Shown here: piece after piece, positions 61,648 to 64,000 of the stretch
How the letters are laid out: the number at the start of each line of letters is the position of its first letter
How positions within the stretch are numbered: position 1 is the stretch's first letter
DNA from: Zingiber officinale
Lineage: Eukaryota > Streptophyta > Magnoliopsida > Zingiberales > Zingiberaceae
DNA length: 64,000 nucleotides
Assembly (NCBI RefSeq): GCF_018446385.1
Contig: NC_055987.1
Location: 8,145,705 to 8,209,704 of the forward strand
Direction of reading: 5' to 3'
Program-made: the position numbers and the translations under genes
The notes under the pieces: model-generated
What the model saw: only the letters and a program-made list of their open reading frames with translations
Databases searched by the model: none
What the model was told of the DNA's origin: nothing

Positions 61648-61957
61648 ACTATATCATTTTGCAAGACGAGATGCGGCGATTTTTGGTTTAAAATAAATTC
61701 ACGATTCCGATAAAATTGGGATTCGAAGCAAATTATTTTCCTGTGTATTCACACGCTCCAGATCCTCTATTCAGATTGGAGTCACAATTTGACTAATTAA
61801 TTGCAATCCTTATCGTGACATGGCCTATTCCCTCTTCCAAATTATCTTCTTCTTCTTCGGTGACGCTTGAGTTAGCAGAGATCACACATCAGAGAGCATC
61901 GAATATAATTAATTGTATAAGAAGGACAGGGAGAGTGCATCTACATCTACAGTAGAG
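61648..61957 (+). promoter_or_regulatory. Upstream region of the DUF3339 gene
   Basis: 310 bp between the X LTR and the ATG. It includes a TCTTCTTCTTCTTC tract (about 61845-61858), typical of plant 5' leaders. A TATA-like GTATAAGAAGG (61915) is too near the ATG to be certain. The promoter is largely limited to this short interval, so the LTR may contribute. Confidence 0.45.
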
Positions 61958-62167
61958 ATGGCAGACTGGGGGTTGGTGGCGGTAGTGATGCTACTCTTCG
62001 TGTTGCTGTCGTCGGGCGTCCTGTTTCAGTTGCCCGAGAATGAGCGGGCAGTGGAGTTCGGCAATCTCAAGACCAACGACTTCACCATCATCACCCACGT
62101 CATCATCTACTTCGCTCTCCTCACCATCCTCCTCATCGCCATAGGCCTCCACATACACATCCATTAG
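61958..62167 (+). CDS. DUF3339 family small membrane protein
   Basis: 69 aa, single exon, from ATG in GAGATGGC. Starts MADWG and carries LFQLPENERAVEFGN, the family signature, between two hydrophobic segments (about 5-24 and 45-66). DUF3339 proteins are plant-specific, usually 68-70 aa, so this is full length. Predicted small two-pass membrane protein; role unknown. C/G-rich third positions suggest normal expression. A possible AATAAA signal lies at 62277-62282. It lies between inverted LTRs of the X family (60951-61647 minus, 62491-63388 plus). Confidence 0.93.
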   Translation: MADWGLVAVVMLLFVLLSSGVLFQLPENERAVEFGNLKTNDFTIITHVIIYFALLTILLIAIGLHIHIH

Positions 62168-62490
62168 AAATATGTAGTAGTGATGAATGGTCGATTAAAG
62201 CTGTTATTTATTATATGGAAATCAATATGTTTGGTCATCTCTTTTGTGCACTGTAATTCATACTTTTTTTTAGAAAAATAAAAAATAATGAATCATCCGA
62301 CCTTCATCCAACTCAGATTTCGAACAGGATCAATGGGTATTTAAACTGTTGACCCCGTTATGGGTCGGGGCCGAATCCAATCATGGTCAGTTATTGTTTT
62401 AAGTCATCAAAGTATTGTTTAACAAAACAATAATAAAAAACTAAAGTATCAAAATCAAAGAGAGTTTATTTTTAATAATCAAGTGTTTTC
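62168..62490 (+). other. 3' region of the DUF3339 gene and dispersed repeat
   Basis: 3' UTR with AATAAAAAATAATG near 62277, then TTATGGGTCGGGGCCG...TTTAACAAAACAATAATAA, the repeat shared with 23225-23410. Confidence 0.55.
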
Positions 62491-63388
62491 TGTTGGACCC
62501 CATGGTTATTTTGATATGATCAACCAAGGTAGGTTAGGTCCTATTTATTATTTGATCCCTGTATCTAAGTGTGCAGGAGCTTATGAGCGCAGGAAGTCGA
62601 GCAGAAGACGCAGCTAGCGAGAAGGACGGCACGGGAAGGGAGCCGACGGGCTCGGTGTGTCCGAAGGACGAAGGAGCTGCGAAAAAGTATACCGGTGGAC
62701 GAGAAGAACGTGCACGACGTTCGAGGGACGAGAAACCAGGTTGGAAGCCTACTCGAGGAGAAAGCCGGAAATTGGGTTCGGATGAGCCATATTTTGGTTG
62801 GTCGCAATCACCCAAGCAATCGGAACTTCGGAAGGAAAAAGGAAGATGAAGACAAGCTGAAGAAGCTATTCGAGGCGCCCTCAACATTGAAAGCGCCCTC
62901 AACATTTAAGGCGCCCTCAACATTTAAGGCGCCCTCAATGTTGTTGAGGGCGCCCTCAACCTGGTCAATATGATCGTTTGCAATCGGATAGAGTTTTATC
63001 CGGTCAAACCCCTTGGAGGCTCCCTCAACCCCTTTGGAGGCGCCTTCAAGACTCGAGATAGAATTTCCAAGAGCTATATAAAGGCTCCTGAAGTTAGGAA
63101 ATTATTCAATTAACTCTGTAATCAATTCCTAGTAACTTGTGAGCTTTCTTAATGTGTAAAAAGACTTCTCCGCCTACAGTGAAGGAGACTTTCTTAATGC
63201 GTTTTCCAACTGCATTGGATTAACAACCTTCTTGGTTGTAACAATGCCAACTCGCTGAGTCTTCCTACTTTTCTGTTATTTTGTTTTAATTTTATTATTG
63301 CTATTTTAGAGTTAAAAGTTTTGAGGAGGATATTTTTATTTTACAGGCAATTCATCCCTCCTCTCTTGTTGGCCTCGCTGCACCAACA
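62491..63388 (+). mobile_element. Solo LTR of the element X family
   Basis: 898 bp, TGTTGG...CCAACA, with a perfect TSD TTTTC (62486-62490 and 63389-63393). No primer site or internal DNA adjoins. It is the reverse orientation of the two X LTRs. Such solo LTRs form by recombination between the LTRs of a full element. Confidence 0.93.
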
Positions 63389-64000
63389 TTTTCTCCCCCT
63401 CAATATATCTAGAGTATTTAATATTATTATATACTTCAGGATATAGACAGTGGACGTATGTCATCTTTAGTGTAATAGTCAGGGGTTGAATTTTAGGAAC
63501 TGACGATATTAGGTATGTACCTTATAGTTACAATTCTCATTATAAGCATCCATATCAGTTATCTTATTCAAAAATTTTATTTTAAATTTTGGATAGGATA
63601 ATGAAATCTATTCCTTAAGTATTATAGAGGAGAGAGTGAAAATTAAATATCTAAATTTTAAAAATAAAATTTATTCCATAAATATTATAGCGGAGAGAGA
63701 AAAAATAAAAAAAAAATGAGTGTATTATGTAATAAAATATGAATATTTAAATTTAATAAACTAACTTTTTTTTGTTTTTTATCATAAATTGTACTTTATA
63801 TAAGGTGGTTAGTGACGATATTTTCAGATAAAAAACAATTGATAGCTACAATATTTACTTATCTTGTTCAATATAAGACTGTAGTCCTAGCTATACTAGG
63901 ATAGTAACTGCGAAACGGTAATACTACTGTTTCATAGTGAATGTAGCAAGAAGATAATAATATCTATACTTATGCACACAGCTATATCATTTCACAAGAC
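63389..64000. other. AT-rich DNA resembling 23410-24811
   Basis: No gene. Shares in diverged form TTTACTTATCTTGTTCAATA, AGATAATAATATCTATA and, at the very end, CAGCTATATCATTTCACAAG, which resembles the X insertion site sequence at 24805-24811 plus 61648-61670. Confidence 0.5.

Overview
This is plant nuclear DNA. The evidence is spliceosomal introns, a nuclear tRNA-Lys(CUU) gene, plant-only gene families (GH1 beta-glucosidase with the canonical plant exon sizes, a P-class PPR protein, a DUF3339 microprotein) and plant transposons (Au SINE, Ty1/copia and Tat-type Ty3/gypsy LTR elements, a hAT MITE). The repeat style suggests a monocot, perhaps Zingiberales (ginger/turmeric type), but I cannot prove the species from the sequence.

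Layout. 1-24.8 kb is genic: a 13-exon beta-glucosidase gene on the minus strand (380-2937); about 3 kb of AT-rich intergenic DNA; a large 7-exon gene on the plus strand (coding 7848-16956) for a glutamine/serine-rich nuclear-type protein of the Arabidopsis At5g07940/At5g07980 kind, whose 3.3-kb last intron holds an Au SINE and other repeats; tRNA-Lys(CUU) at 18010; an intronless PPR gene on the minus strand (18864-20882); then AT-rich DNA with a fold-back MITE-like element at 21388-21826 and a 197-bp tandem duplication.

24.8-61.6 kb is one nested stack of LTR retrotransposons that I resolved through LTR ends, target-site duplications (TSDs), primer-binding sites and polypurine tracts. The outermost is copia-type element X (minus; 3' LTR 24812-25697, damaged 5' LTR 60951-61647). 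Inside X sit two Tat-type gypsy elements in divergent orientation, with 5' LTRs only 20 bp apart: D (minus, 25810-33151, TSD AAAGA), which has lost nearly all of gag-pol, and C (plus, 33172-54983, TSD CTAAG), which has a decayed full gag-pol. Both carry a tandem-repeat array and an intron-containing antisense extra ORF before the 3' LTR. C's integrase is split by copia-type element B (minus, 38760-49951); B's own 3' LTR is split by a 3.6-kb solo LTR (39024-42616, TSD CTCAA). D's 3' LTR is split by a hAT MITE (26463-27005, 8-bp TSD). A second copia-type element, A', lies in the 5' part of X (55922-60950). Elements B, A' and the remains of X have gag but no detectable pol, so they look like gag-only (TR-GAG) non-autonomous elements. 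A' keeps an uninterrupted 491-codon gag.

61.6-64 kb returns to host DNA: a 69-aa DUF3339 membrane microprotein gene (61958-62167), then a solo LTR of the X family in plus orientation (62491-63388, TSD TTTTC), then AT-rich DNA resembling 23.2-24.8 kb. The DUF3339 gene therefore lies between two inverted copies of one LTR family, within what looks like a duplicated segment.
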